Shown here piece after piece: positions 1 through 6,556 of a stretch of 8,101 bases of DNA. Where the stretch lies: NCBI GenBank assembly GCA_900320235.1, contig ONRO01000058.1, positions 1 through 8,101 of the forward strand. The letters run 5' to 3'. A program made the position numbers and the translations under genes. This DNA comes from an uncultured Eubacteriales bacterium. GTDB taxonomy: Bacteria; Bacillota; Clostridia; Oscillospirales; Acutalibacteraceae. Every line of letters begins with the position of its first letter. Within the stretch, counting starts at the first letter, position 1. The notes beneath the pieces were generated by a model. The model searched no databases. It saw only the letters and a list, made by a program, of their open reading frames with translations, and was not told the origin of the DNA.

Positions 1-90
1 TCAGTTGAGGAAGAATCAGTTGAGGAAGAATCAGTAGAAGAAGAGTCAGTTGAGGAAGAATCAGTTGAAGAAGAATCAACTGAGGAAGAA
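1..90 (+). repeat. Six tandem 15-bp units encoding SVEEE pentapeptides
   Basis: The unit TCAGTTGAGGAAGAA is exact at 1-15, 16-30 and 46-60, and varies by one to three bases at 31-45, 61-75 and 76-90. After base 90 the pattern decays into Ser-X-Glu-Glu tetrads and Ala-containing variants up to about base 195. The array probably continues upstream of the window. The unit is a multiple of three, so gain or loss of copies would change the length of the acidic stalk without shifting the frame. Confidence 0.9.
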
Positions 91-1395
91 TCAAGCGAAG
101 CTGAAGAGGAATCATCAGAAGAATCAACAGAAGAGTCAAGCGAAGCTGCTGCTGAGGAATCAGTTGAGGAATCATCTGAAGAGTCAAGCGAGCCGGAACC
201 TGTCAAGGAAGTAAAGATCGTTGCTGAATACGGCGATCAGGATTACGGCGACAGCAATTATGTAATCAAATCTCAGACAAGACTCTTTGAACTCGGATAT
301 ACATCAAACAAGCCTACAGGCTACTTTGATGAGCAGACAATTTATGATGTAATGTATTTCCAGAGCATGAATGATCTCGAAGAAACAGGTCGTGTTGATG
401 AGGATACATTCAAGCTTCTCCAGTCAGACAAGGCTGCAACAGCATTCCTTGATCTTTATTTCGGAGATTATGATGCAGCAGAGTCAGGCAGGATTGCAAA
501 GCTTCAGCAGAGACTTACAGAGCTTGAATATTTCTGCGGAGATATCACAGGCTACTATGGAGAACTTACAGCAAAGGCTGTTGAGCAGTTCTGCATAGAC
601 AACGGTCTTGATGTAACAAGCAATGCAGAGATTGCACTTCTTAAGAAGATCTTCAAGATTGATGCAAAGCACAATCCGAATGCAGGCTGTGTTATTTACG
701 GTATGGATACTGAGGAATCAGGCAAGATGATCAGAAGACTTGCACAGCTCAGATTCCTTGCAGGCGTAACAGGCAATGAATTCGATGATACTGTTCTCGA
801 AGCAGTACATGTTTTCCAGAATACAGCAGGTTTTGAACAGTCAGATAAGATGACACCTGAAATGCTTGAGCTTCTTTATTCAGAAAATGCTCCGCTTTCA
901 CCTGAGTATAATAACCTCAAAGTAGGCTTCATGGGTGATGATGTTACAAAGCTTCAGGAAAAGCTTGCAATACTCAAGTACTACGATGGAAAGAATTCAG
1001 GAATATATACAGCTGCTCTTGAAGAAGCTGTAAAAAAGTTCCAGAAGGATAACGGTCTTACAGAAACAGGTGTTGCTGATTCAGTAACTATTGAAAAGAT
1101 AGAAACAGCAATTACAGAGCAGTCCAAGAAGGAAAGCGAAAAGGTAATTCTTAAGACAGCAACAGTAGCTGATGATGCACTTTCAAATATTGTAAAGTCA
1201 ACAGTAAACAAACAGACAGCTGCTCCTTCTGAAAAGAAAGCAGAAAAGCTCAGCGCTGGAAGCGAGGCTTCAACATCAACAACAAATGATCAGCTTCCGC
1301 TTATCGGTTTCGCAGGTGCTTTCCTTGCACTTTCAGCTGCACTTATTGCAGTAGTCACAATGAAGAAAAAACGTAATGACGATATTCTCAAATAA
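1..1395 (+). CDS. Cell-surface protein with Ser/Glu repeats and peptidoglycan-binding-like repeats (5' end missing)
   Basis: The frame is open from base 1 to the TAA at 1393-1395, so the start lies upstream; 464 residues are visible. Order of parts: an acidic Ser/Glu low-complexity tract (window residues 1-66); four degenerate repeats of about 55 residues (about 88-142, 162-218, 241-294, 313-370), each with the helix pattern of PG_binding_1 domains, clearest in the second (KLQQRLTEL, then TGYYGELTAKAVEQF) and fourth (KLQEKLAILKYYDG, then YTAALEEAVKKFQ); a Ser/Thr/Lys-rich linker; LPLIG (432-436); a hydrophobic segment to about 453; and a KKKR tail. This layout indicates an exported protein anchored by its C-terminus with the repeats facing the wall. 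No catalytic domain is visible, though one could precede the window. It is separated from the glycogen genes by a terminator and a long gap, so I infer no functional link. The C-terminal domain calls are firm in outline, but the overall role is unknown. Confidence 0.85.
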   Translation, partial: SVEEESVEEESVEEESVEEESVEEESTEEESSEAEEESSEESTEESSEAAAEESVEESSEESSEPEPVKEVKIVAEYGDQDYGDSNYVIKSQTRLFELGYTSNKPTGYFDEQTIYDVMYFQSMNDLEETGRVDEDTFKLLQSDKAATAFLDLYFGDYDAAESGRIAKLQQRLTELEYFCGDITGYYGELTAKAVEQFCIDNGLDVTSNAEIALLKKIFKIDAKHNPNAGCVIYGMDTEESGKMIRRLAQLRFLAGVTGNEFDDTVLEAVHVFQNTAGFEQSDKMTPEMLELLYSENAPLSPEYNNLKVGFMGDDVTKLQEKLAILKYYDGKNSGIYTAALEEAVKKFQKDNGLTETGVADSVTIEKIETAITEQSKKESEKVILKTATVADDALSNIVKSTVNKQTAAPSEKKAEKLSAGSEASTSTTNDQLPLIGFAGAFLALSAALIAVVTMKKKRNDDILK

Positions 1396-1420
1396 GAATA
1401 TTATCAGAACATAACTACAC

Positions 1421-1457
1421 GCTGCGGTATGGATATCCCATGCCGCAGCATTTTTTT
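1421..1457 (+). terminator. Intrinsic terminator after the surface-protein gene
   Basis: A 12-bp stem (1421-1432 with 1438-1449, one G-U pair) with loop ATATC is followed, after one A, by seven T residues at 1451-1457. It begins 25 bases after the stop codon. The strong stem and uninterrupted T-run mark it as a factor-independent terminator that separates this gene from the glycogen operon. Confidence 0.93.
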
Positions 1458-1835
1458 GCGTAAAAACAGATGTGCAGTTCAGAGCATCGGAAGTATTGCT
1501 CCGGATGCATCACGCAGCCGGCATATTCAGATCTTTTTCGACACAGGTCATATGTTAACATAGAAAGTGCTTCTGAAAGTTATCAGATGACCTGTCCCGC
1601 CGTCTGACATGGATGGTCCGGAATTGCACTGCGAAATACGGGAAAGAAAATTCGGATTAAAGAGAGGTGTAAAAAGATAAAATCCAGACGGCAGGTCTGA
1701 AGTCGGGAATCAAAAAGTAACGGTGGTAAAACAAACAAAACGGTTTGCCGGCGGGCGGAAGACGGACTCATTTTATTGTTCGATGCATATGTCAGAAATA
1801 TGGAAAAATGGCTTAAAATGTTAATATTTACAATA
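1458..1835. other. Gene-free stretch with possible RNA structure
   Basis: I see no convincing protein-coding gene or recognisable riboswitch, tRNA or insertion sequence here. Visible structure: a 12-bp palindrome TATGTTAACATA (1551-1562); a perfect 9-bp inverted repeat ACAGGTCAT/ATGACCTGT (1543-1551 and 1587-1595); and a second partner for the same GACCTG, in which 1589-1594 plus 1600-1606 pair with 1685-1697 around a 5-base bulge. These two pairings exclude each other. The part from about 1590 to 1770 is more G+C-rich than the AT-rich promoter region after it. It may be an unrecognised small RNA, a decayed gene or plain spacer. Confidence 0.45.
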
Positions 1836-1837
1836 TG

Positions 1838-1866
1838 TTGACTATGTTTTTGGTTATTTTTATCAG
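1838..1866 (+). promoter_or_regulatory. Possible upstream promoter for glgB (weak)
   Basis: TTGACT (1838-1843) matches the sigma-70/sigma-A -35 box at five of six bases. Seventeen bases later, TATCAG (1861-1866) matches the -10 box at only four of six. A transcript starting near 1873 would open with the small hairpin at 1874-1890 and have a 5' leader of about 135 bases. It is weaker than the promoter at 1936-1964 and may not be used. Confidence 0.35.
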
Positions 1867-1868
1867 AG

Positions 1869-1890
1869 AAAAAAAGGGCTTTCAGCTCTT
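1869..1890 (-). terminator. Possible minus-strand terminator-like hairpin
   Basis: AAGGGCT (1874-1880) pairs with AGCTCTT (1884-1890) around loop TTC, with one G-U pair. A run of seven A residues (1869-1875) precedes the stem, so on the minus strand the stem is followed by a T-run. It would stop antisense transcription coming from glgB. No minus-strand gene is seen, so it may instead be a 5'-end hairpin of a + strand transcript. Confidence 0.3.
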
Positions 1891-1905
1891 AAATAATTAA
1901 TTAAC

Positions 1906-1951
1906 AAATTTATATAAAAAGAGTGCTAAAAGCACTTGAAATTTATATAAA
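1906..1951 (+). repeat. 13-bp direct repeats flanking an inverted repeat at the glgB promoter
   Basis: AAATTTATATAAA occurs exactly at 1906-1918 and 1939-1951, a 33-base period of about three helical turns. The second copy extends into the 16-bp palindrome AAATTTATATAAATTT (1939-1954) and lies between the -35 and -10 boxes of the best promoter. AT-rich sequence makes chance repeats more likely, but the exact 13-base identity and symmetric placement around the inverted repeat are suggestive. Confidence 0.6.
1922..1936. promoter_or_regulatory. Candidate operator: perfect inverted repeat at the -35 box
   Basis: AGTGCTAAAAGCACT is a perfect 6-bp inverted repeat with a 3-base centre. Its last base is the first base of the TTGAAA -35 box. 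Dyad symmetry touching a promoter is typical of a dimeric repressor or activator site. It does not resemble a CcpA (cre) or Rex consensus, so the regulator is unknown. It could also be read as a small hairpin followed on the minus strand by a T-run. Confidence 0.45.
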
Positions 1952-1964
1952 TTTAATGTATTAT
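1936..1964 (+). promoter_or_regulatory. Likely main promoter of the glg operon
   Basis: TTGAAA (1936-1941) is separated by exactly 17 bases from TATTAT (1959-1964); each box matches the sigma-A consensus at five of six positions. An overlapping TATAAT (1962-1967) is a perfect -10 hexamer but lacks a -35 box at proper spacing. The surroundings are strongly AT-rich. Transcription would start near 1971, leaving a leader of about 37 bases before the glgB ATG. Confidence 0.65.
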
Positions 1965-1990
1965 AATAAGTAATAAACAGTATTTGGTAA

Positions 1991-1998
1991 AAAAGGGG
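1991..1998 (+). promoter_or_regulatory. Ribosome binding site deciding the glgB start
   Basis: AAAAGGGG ends nine bases before the ATG at 2008. An in-frame TTG at 1984 is further upstream but has no Shine-Dalgarno-like sequence before it and lies only about 13 bases from the predicted transcript start, so ATG 2008 is preferred. Confidence 0.75.
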
Positions 1999-2007
1999 TT
2001 GTTTTAT

Positions 2008-4080
2008 ATGCAGCTTGGCAATAATGATAATAACGAACGTTCAGATATGGATTTATTCCATAGCGGTGAACATTATCATGCATATAGGTATATGGGAGCA
2101 CATAAGGCTAATATGCTCGGAAAAGACGGTGTTATGTTCCGTGTATGGGCTCCGAATGCAAAATCTGTGTCAGTCGTTGGTAATTTCAATAACTGGGACC
2201 GCACAGCACACAGAATGATACATACAACAGACGGCGGTGTCTGGGAATGCTTTATCGCAGATATAGTTGAGCCGTATTCTATTTATAAGTACAGTATAGA
2301 AACATATGACGATGTATGTATAATGAAATCTGATCCATATGCTTATCATTATGAGACAAGACCTAATAATGCTTCGGTATATGTTGAACTTGACGGCTTT
2401 GAATGGCATGATCAGAAATGGCCTGAAACAAAACATAAGAATGAATCATACAGCAGCCCTATGAATATCTATGAGGTGCATGCAGGCTCATGGAGAAAAT
2501 ATAAGGATGGCAATCATTTTTCATACAGCAAGCTCGCTGATGAACTTATTCCCTATGTAAAGGAAATGGGTTATACACATATCGAGCTTATGCCTCTTAC
2601 CGAATATCCCTTCGATGCATCATGGGGCTATCAGGTAACAGGTTACTATGCAGTAACGTCCCGTTACGGCAGTCCGTTTGATTTCATGGAATTCGTTGAT
2701 AAATGCCACCAGGCAGGTATCTATGTAATTATGGACTGGGTTCCGGCTCACTTCCCGAGAGATGCCTTCGGTCTTGCAAGATTCGACGGTACACCCTGCT
2801 ATGAATATGCTGATCCGAGAAAGGGCGAGCATAAGGACTGGGGTACTCTTGTGTTTGACTACGGCAGAAATGAGGTCGTCAGCTTCCTCGTATCAAGTGC
2901 AATCTTCTGGATGGATTACTACCATATTGACGGAATCCGTGTTGATGCTGTTGCTTCAATGCTTTATCTTGATTACAGCAGACGTGACGGTGAATGGGTA
3001 GCAAATAAATTCGGCGGAAAAGAAAACCTCGAGGCTGTTGCTTTCCTGCAGAAACTCAATGAGGCTGCGTTCAAGTACTATCCTGACGTACTTATGATCG
3101 CTGAGGAATCAACATCATGGCCGATGGTTTCAAGACCGACATATTCAGGCGGTCTCGGCTTCAACTATAAATGGAATATGGGCTGGATGAATGATATGCT
3201 TCATTACATTTCACTCGATCCGCTCTATCGTCCTTTCAATCACGATAACCTTACATTCTCATTCTTCTATGCATTTTCGGAGAACTTTATCCTTCCGATC
3301 TCACATGATGAGGTCGTTTACGGAAAGGCTTCGCTTATCAATAAGATGCCCGGCTCATATGAGCAGAAATTTGCAGGCGACAGGACATTTGTTGCATATA
3401 TGATGGCTCACCCCGGAAAGAAGCTGACCTTCATGGGTACTGAATTCGGTCAGTTCAAGGAGTGGGATTATGCAACAGAACTTGACTGGCTGCTGCTTGA
3501 ATATCCGGCACATAATGAGCTGAAGAACTTCTTTAAGAAGGTCAATAACTTCTATATCGAAAATGCACCGTTCTGGGAGGTCGATTATTCATGGGAAGGC
3601 TTCCAGTGGATATCAAATGATGACTATACCCAGAGTGTAATAAGCTTCCGCAGAATCGATAAGAAGGGCAATGAAATAATCGTTGTTTGTAACTTCCAGC
3701 CGGTGCTCAGGGAAAACTATTGTATCGGTGTTCCGTTTGACGGTACATATTCAGAAGTGTTCAATACAGATGCACAGGAATTCGGCGGTTCAGGTATCAC
3801 AAACGGTACAGCAATCGTTTCCGAGGAGGTCCCGATGCATGGACATGAGCAGTCTATCACATTGACACTTCCGCCGATGTCAGTGCTTTATCTCAAGTGC
3901 GTACGCAAAAAGCCGAAGAGAAAGCCGAAGGCTCTTACAGATGCAGCAAAGAAAACAACTGCAAAGAAAACCAAGGCTAAGGCAGATGCAGAAGAAAAGC
4001 CAAAGGCTAAAAAAACAACAGCTAAAACAAAAAAGGCTGAAGCAAAGCCAAAGGAAGAAACAGAAACCGAAACAAAATAA
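2008..4080 (+). CDS. glgB: 1,4-alpha-glucan (glycogen) branching enzyme GlgB with Lys-rich C-terminal extension
   Basis: It cleaves an alpha-1,4 glucan and re-attaches the segment by an alpha-1,6 bond, creating branches during cytoplasmic glycogen synthesis. Numbering from ATG 2008 (690 residues): CBM48/Ig-like N-domain about 37-130 (FRVWAPNAKSVSVVGNFNNWD); GH13 barrel with EVHAGSW; region I DWVPAHF (243-249); region II GIRVDAVASM with nucleophile Asp313; region III IAEES with acid/base Glu366; region IV PISHDEVVYGK with Asp434; then a beta-sheet C-domain ending about 632. The four GH13 regions match characterised branching enzymes closely and all catalytic residues are present. Residues 633-690 form an extra tail with 21 Lys and 2 Arg, containing AKKTTAK twice, 20 residues apart. 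It is the first gene of the glg operon, with tandem stop codons TAATAA. The enzyme call is near certain; the tail's role is unknown. Confidence 0.97.
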   Translation: MQLGNNDNNERSDMDLFHSGEHYHAYRYMGAHKANMLGKDGVMFRVWAPNAKSVSVVGNFNNWDRTAHRMIHTTDGGVWECFIADIVEPYSIYKYSIETYDDVCIMKSDPYAYHYETRPNNASVYVELDGFEWHDQKWPETKHKNESYSSPMNIYEVHAGSWRKYKDGNHFSYSKLADELIPYVKEMGYTHIELMPLTEYPFDASWGYQVTGYYAVTSRYGSPFDFMEFVDKCHQAGIYVIMDWVPAHFPRDAFGLARFDGTPCYEYADPRKGEHKDWGTLVFDYGRNEVVSFLVSSAIFWMDYYHIDGIRVDAVASMLYLDYSRRDGEWVANKFGGKENLEAVAFLQKLNEAAFKYYPDVLMIAEESTSWPMVSRPTYSGGLGFNYKWNMGWMNDMLHYISLDPLYRPFNHDNLTFSFFYAFSENFILPISHDEVVYGKASLINKMPGSYEQKFAGDRTFVAYMMAHPGKKLTFMGTEFGQFKEWDYATELDWLLLEYPAHNELKNFFKKVNNFYIENAPFWEVDYSWEGFQWISNDDYTQSVISFRRIDKKGNEIIVVCNFQPVLRENYCIGVPFDGTYSEVFNTDAQEFGGSGITNGTAIVSEEVPMHGHEQSITLTLPPMSVLYLKCVRKKPKRKPKALTDAAKKTTAKKTKAKADAEEKPKAKKTTAKTKKAEAKPKEETETETK

Positions 4081-4114
4081 TAATTTGTTCAGAGCAGTCT
4101 GAAAAGTCAATTAA

Positions 4115-4166
4115 TGTAAAGCTCAGGAAAGGGGTATTGTCAGATGGGAAATTCCTGAGTTTTACG
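4115..4166 (+). other. Long hairpin in the glgB-glgC gap
   Basis: Bases 4115-4129 pair with 4152-4166: 15 pairs, two of them G-U, with an uninterrupted Watson-Crick core CTCAGGAA/TTCCTGAG and a 22-base loop. No T-run follows, so it is not a standard terminator. The loop carries AAAGGGG followed nine bases later by ATG GGA AAT TCC TGA (4144-4158), a four-codon frame whose end lies in the stem. It could set glgB-to-glgC expression ratios through RNA processing, stability or partial attenuation; that role is inference. Confidence 0.6.
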
Positions 4167-4202
4167 ATCAGCTATAAATAAGATATTAAGGAGGAGTACG
4201 AA

Positions 4203-5420
4203 ATGTATCCAAAACAAGAAGTAGTAGCGATGCTGCTTGCCGGCGGTCAGGGAAGCAGATTGGGTGTCCTTACTCAGAAGTTAGCAAAGCCCGCTGTTCC
4301 GTTCGGCGGAAAGTACCGCATCATTGATTTCCCTCTTTCAAACTGTGTCAACTCAGGTATTGATGCAGTAGGTGTTCTTACTCAGTATCAGCCCCTCGTT
4401 CTTAACGAGTATATCGGCAGCGGTCAGCCATGGGATCTTGACGGCAATAACAGCGGCGTAAGCGTTCTCTCACCATATCAGCAGGTAAAGGGTGCTGACT
4501 GGTATTCAGGTACAGCAAACGCTATTTATCAGAATATTAATTATATCGACAGATATAATCCGGATTATGTAGTAATCCTCTCCGGCGACCATATCTATAA
4601 AATGGATTATTCAAAGATGATCGCTGAACATAAGGCTAATAATGCAGACTGTACTATCGCAGTAATCGATGTACCGCTTGCAGAGGCTTCAAGATTCGGT
4701 ATTATGAATACAAATCCCGATGGCTCTATCTATGAGTTCGAGGAAAAGCCCGAAAAACCGAAGAGCACAAACGCTTCAATGGGTATCTATGTATTCAGCT
4801 ATGACAAGCTCAGAAAATATCTCATCGAGGATGAGGAAACAGAAGGCTCATCACATGACTTCGGTAAGGATATTCTTCCGAAAATGCTTGATGACGGTCT
4901 TAGAATGTTCGCATATCAGTTCCAGGGCTACTGGAAGGATGTAGGAACAATCGACAGCCTCTGGGAATCAAATATGGACCTTCTCGATCCGAATGTTCCG
5001 CTCGATCTTACAGATGAGTCATGGAAGATCTATTCGAGAAATCCGGTTGTTCCGCCGCAGTACATAGCTGATACAGCAGCAGTTCAGAATTCACTTATCG
5101 CAGACGGCTGTTCAATCAGCGGCTCAGTTGATTTCTCCGTTCTGTTCTCAAATGTAGTAGTAAAGCCGGGCGCAGTTGTACAGGATTCTATCATCATGCC
5201 TGGTTCTGTAATTGAGGAAGGCGCAGTTGTACAGTATGCTATCGTTTCTGAAAATACAGTTATCGGAAAGAATGCTGTTGTAGGCGCACGTCCTGAAACA
5301 ATTGTAGACAAGGATCAGTGGGGTATCGCAGTAATCGGTGATAACCTGAAGATAGGTGCAGGAGCTAAGATCGCACCGAAGGCTATGGTTTCAAAAGATG
5401 TAGAGGAGGTTGAAGAATAA
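4203..5420 (+). CDS. glgC: Glucose-1-phosphate adenylyltransferase (ADP-glucose pyrophosphorylase) catalytic subunit GlgC
   Basis: It converts glucose-1-phosphate and ATP to ADP-glucose and pyrophosphate, the committed and usually allosterically controlled step of bacterial glycogen synthesis. The 405 residues have the family layout. The N-terminal nucleotidyltransferase domain carries LAGGQGSRL (12-20), KPAVPFGGKYRIIDFPLSN (29-47), WYSGTANA (100-107), SGDHIYKMD (127-135, catalytic Asp129) and EEKP (180-183, Lys182 at the sugar-phosphate site). HDFGKDILP and GYWKDVGT follow. A left-handed beta-helix of hexapeptide repeats begins about 285. Lys26 aligns with E. coli Lys39, a residue linked to fructose-1,6-bisphosphate activation; whether this enzyme responds likewise cannot be read from sequence. 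AAGGAGG (4188-4194) sits eight bases before ATG. The last codons, encoding EEVEE, also carry the ribosome binding site for glgD, which overlaps the stop codon. Confidence 0.97.
   Translation: MYPKQEVVAMLLAGGQGSRLGVLTQKLAKPAVPFGGKYRIIDFPLSNCVNSGIDAVGVLTQYQPLVLNEYIGSGQPWDLDGNNSGVSVLSPYQQVKGADWYSGTANAIYQNINYIDRYNPDYVVILSGDHIYKMDYSKMIAEHKANNADCTIAVIDVPLAEASRFGIMNTNPDGSIYEFEEKPEKPKSTNASMGIYVFSYDKLRKYLIEDEETEGSSHDFGKDILPKMLDDGLRMFAYQFQGYWKDVGTIDSLWESNMDLLDPNVPLDLTDESWKIYSRNPVVPPQYIADTAAVQNSLIADGCSISGSVDFSVLFSNVVVKPGAVVQDSIIMPGSVIEEGAVVQYAIVSENTVIGKNAVVGARPETIVDKDQWGIAVIGDNLKIGAGAKIAPKAMVSKDVEEVEE
5403..5409 (+). promoter_or_regulatory. glgD ribosome binding site inside the glgC end
   Basis: GAGGAGG lies within the last coding bases of glgC, ten bases before the glgD ATG at 5420. 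With the TAATG stop/start overlap (5418-5422), ribosomes ending glgC can re-initiate on glgD. This favours coupled, near-stoichiometric synthesis of the two subunits. Confidence 0.8.
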
Positions 5421-6532
5421 TGCGTGGCAATAATATTATGGGTATCATCTTCGCCAATCTGCATGAAAACCTTGTAAGCGAACTTACAGAGGTCAGAATC
5501 ATGGGTGCGGTTCCGTTCGGCGGAAAATATCGTATGATTGATTTCCCGCTTTCAAATATGGTAAACTCAGGTATCAATAAGGTAGGAGTTATCACAAAGA
5601 GCAATTACCAGTCGATTATGGATCATATCGGTAACGGTAAGGCATGGGATCTTTCCAGAAAACAGGGCGGTCTTTTCATTCTTCCGCCTTTCACAAATGC
5701 AAGTGATTATTCAAACAGAGTGTCAACACTCAACAGTATCCGTCCTTTCCTTGAGAATTCAACACAGGAATATGTTGTTATCTCGGACTGTGATACAGTA
5801 TGCAATATAGACTATCAGGATGTATGCAGAAAGCATCTTGAAAACGGCGCTGATATTACTCTCGTTTACAAGAGAGATCAGCTTCCCGAAAAGCTTCATG
5901 ACCCGACAGTTCTTTCCTTTGATTCAAAGGGTAAGGTTATTGATGTTCTTATCAATAACAATGTTACAGGTTCATGCAGCTATTATATGAATATGCTCTT
6001 TATCAAGAGAGAGCTTCTTATGGAGCTTATCGATAAGTGCATCAGCAAAAATACACTCAGCTTCAAGCGTGATATTATTCAGGGTGAATACAAGAACCTG
6101 AATGTATACGGCTATGAGCTTAAGGGCTTCTCACCGGTTATCACTTCAATGAGCGATTATTTCAATGCAAATATGGATCTTATGAAGGAAGAGGTAAGAG
6201 CAGACCTGTTCAACAGCGATAACCCGATCTATACAAAGGTAAGAGACGATATGCCCACAAAATACGGCCTTGGCTCAAAGGTTAAGAATTCACTTATCGC
6301 TAACGGCTGTAATATCGAGGGCGAGGTTGAAAACTGTATTCTCTTCAAGGGCGTACATATCGGCAAGGGAACAAAGGTTTCTAACTGTGTTATCATGCAG
6401 GATACAAAGATCGGTGCAGACAGCAACCTCAGCTATGTGATAGTTGATAAGGATGTTACCGTTAAGGATGAAAGAACTCTGATGGGCTTCCTTTCATATC
6501 CTGTATATATCAGTAAGGGCAGTGTAGTATAA
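5420..6532 (+). CDS. glgD: ADP-glucose pyrophosphorylase regulatory (non-catalytic) subunit GlgD
   Basis: A paralogue of GlgC found in Firmicutes, thought to assemble with GlgC and modulate its activity while being inactive or nearly so alone. The 370 residues share VPFGGKYRMIDFPLSNMVNS (31-50) with GlgC and have a similar C-terminal hexapeptide beta-helix (about 285-368). The N-terminus reads MGIIFANLHENLVSELT, so the nucleotide-binding GGxGxRL loop is absent. SDCDTVCNIDY (122-132) replaces the SGDHIYKMD motif, the WYSGTANA motif is missing, and no EEKP equivalent is seen around residues 170-180. Loss at four conserved positions supports a regulatory rather than catalytic role. It is translationally coupled to glgC. 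The GlgD name is secure; its exact effect on kinetics in this organism is unknown. Confidence 0.95.
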   Translation: MRGNNIMGIIFANLHENLVSELTEVRIMGAVPFGGKYRMIDFPLSNMVNSGINKVGVITKSNYQSIMDHIGNGKAWDLSRKQGGLFILPPFTNASDYSNRVSTLNSIRPFLENSTQEYVVISDCDTVCNIDYQDVCRKHLENGADITLVYKRDQLPEKLHDPTVLSFDSKGKVIDVLINNNVTGSCSYYMNMLFIKRELLMELIDKCISKNTLSFKRDIIQGEYKNLNVYGYELKGFSPVITSMSDYFNANMDLMKEEVRADLFNSDNPIYTKVRDDMPTKYGLGSKVKNSLIANGCNIEGEVENCILFKGVHIGKGTKVSNCVIMQDTKIGADSNLSYVIVDKDVTVKDERTLMGFLSYPVYISKGSVV

Positions 6533-6556
6533 TTATTCCGTAAACAGAAGTTCTCC

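Noticed and set aside
1..90. CRISPR-like array
   Set aside because: The 15-bp units are directly abutting, have no spacers and are in frame inside a coding sequence.
1574..1587. Possible catabolite-control (cre) site TGAAAGTTATCAGA
   Set aside because: It lacks the central CG and one end position of the cre consensus, and is far from the promoter.
1583..1771. Minus-strand open frame of about 62 codons in the gap before glgB
   Set aside because: The composition is unlike the neighbouring proteins, with no recognisable domain or ribosome binding site; it is most likely a chance frame.
1783..1824. Thirteen-codon frame starting ATGCATATG upstream of the glgB promoter
   Set aside because: There is no Shine-Dalgarno sequence, and it lies upstream of both candidate promoters.
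1819..1832. TGTTAATATTTACA as a Rex/FNR-type operator
   Set aside because: The half-sites are only two bases apart and imperfect, which does not fit the Rex spacing; AT-rich near-palindromes are common by chance.
1984..2007. Upstream in-frame TTG start for glgB adding eight residues
   Set aside because: No ribosome binding site precedes it, whereas AAAAGGGG is well placed for the ATG at 2008.
4173..4178. TATAAA before glgC as an internal promoter
   Set aside because: No acceptable -35 box at proper spacing (the upstream sequence is the hairpin arm).
6528..6533. Perfect TATAAT overlapping the glgD stop codon as a promoter for glgA
   Set aside because: No -35-like hexamer lies 16-19 bases upstream and there is no TGn extension; the hexamer alone in AT-rich DNA is weak evidence.
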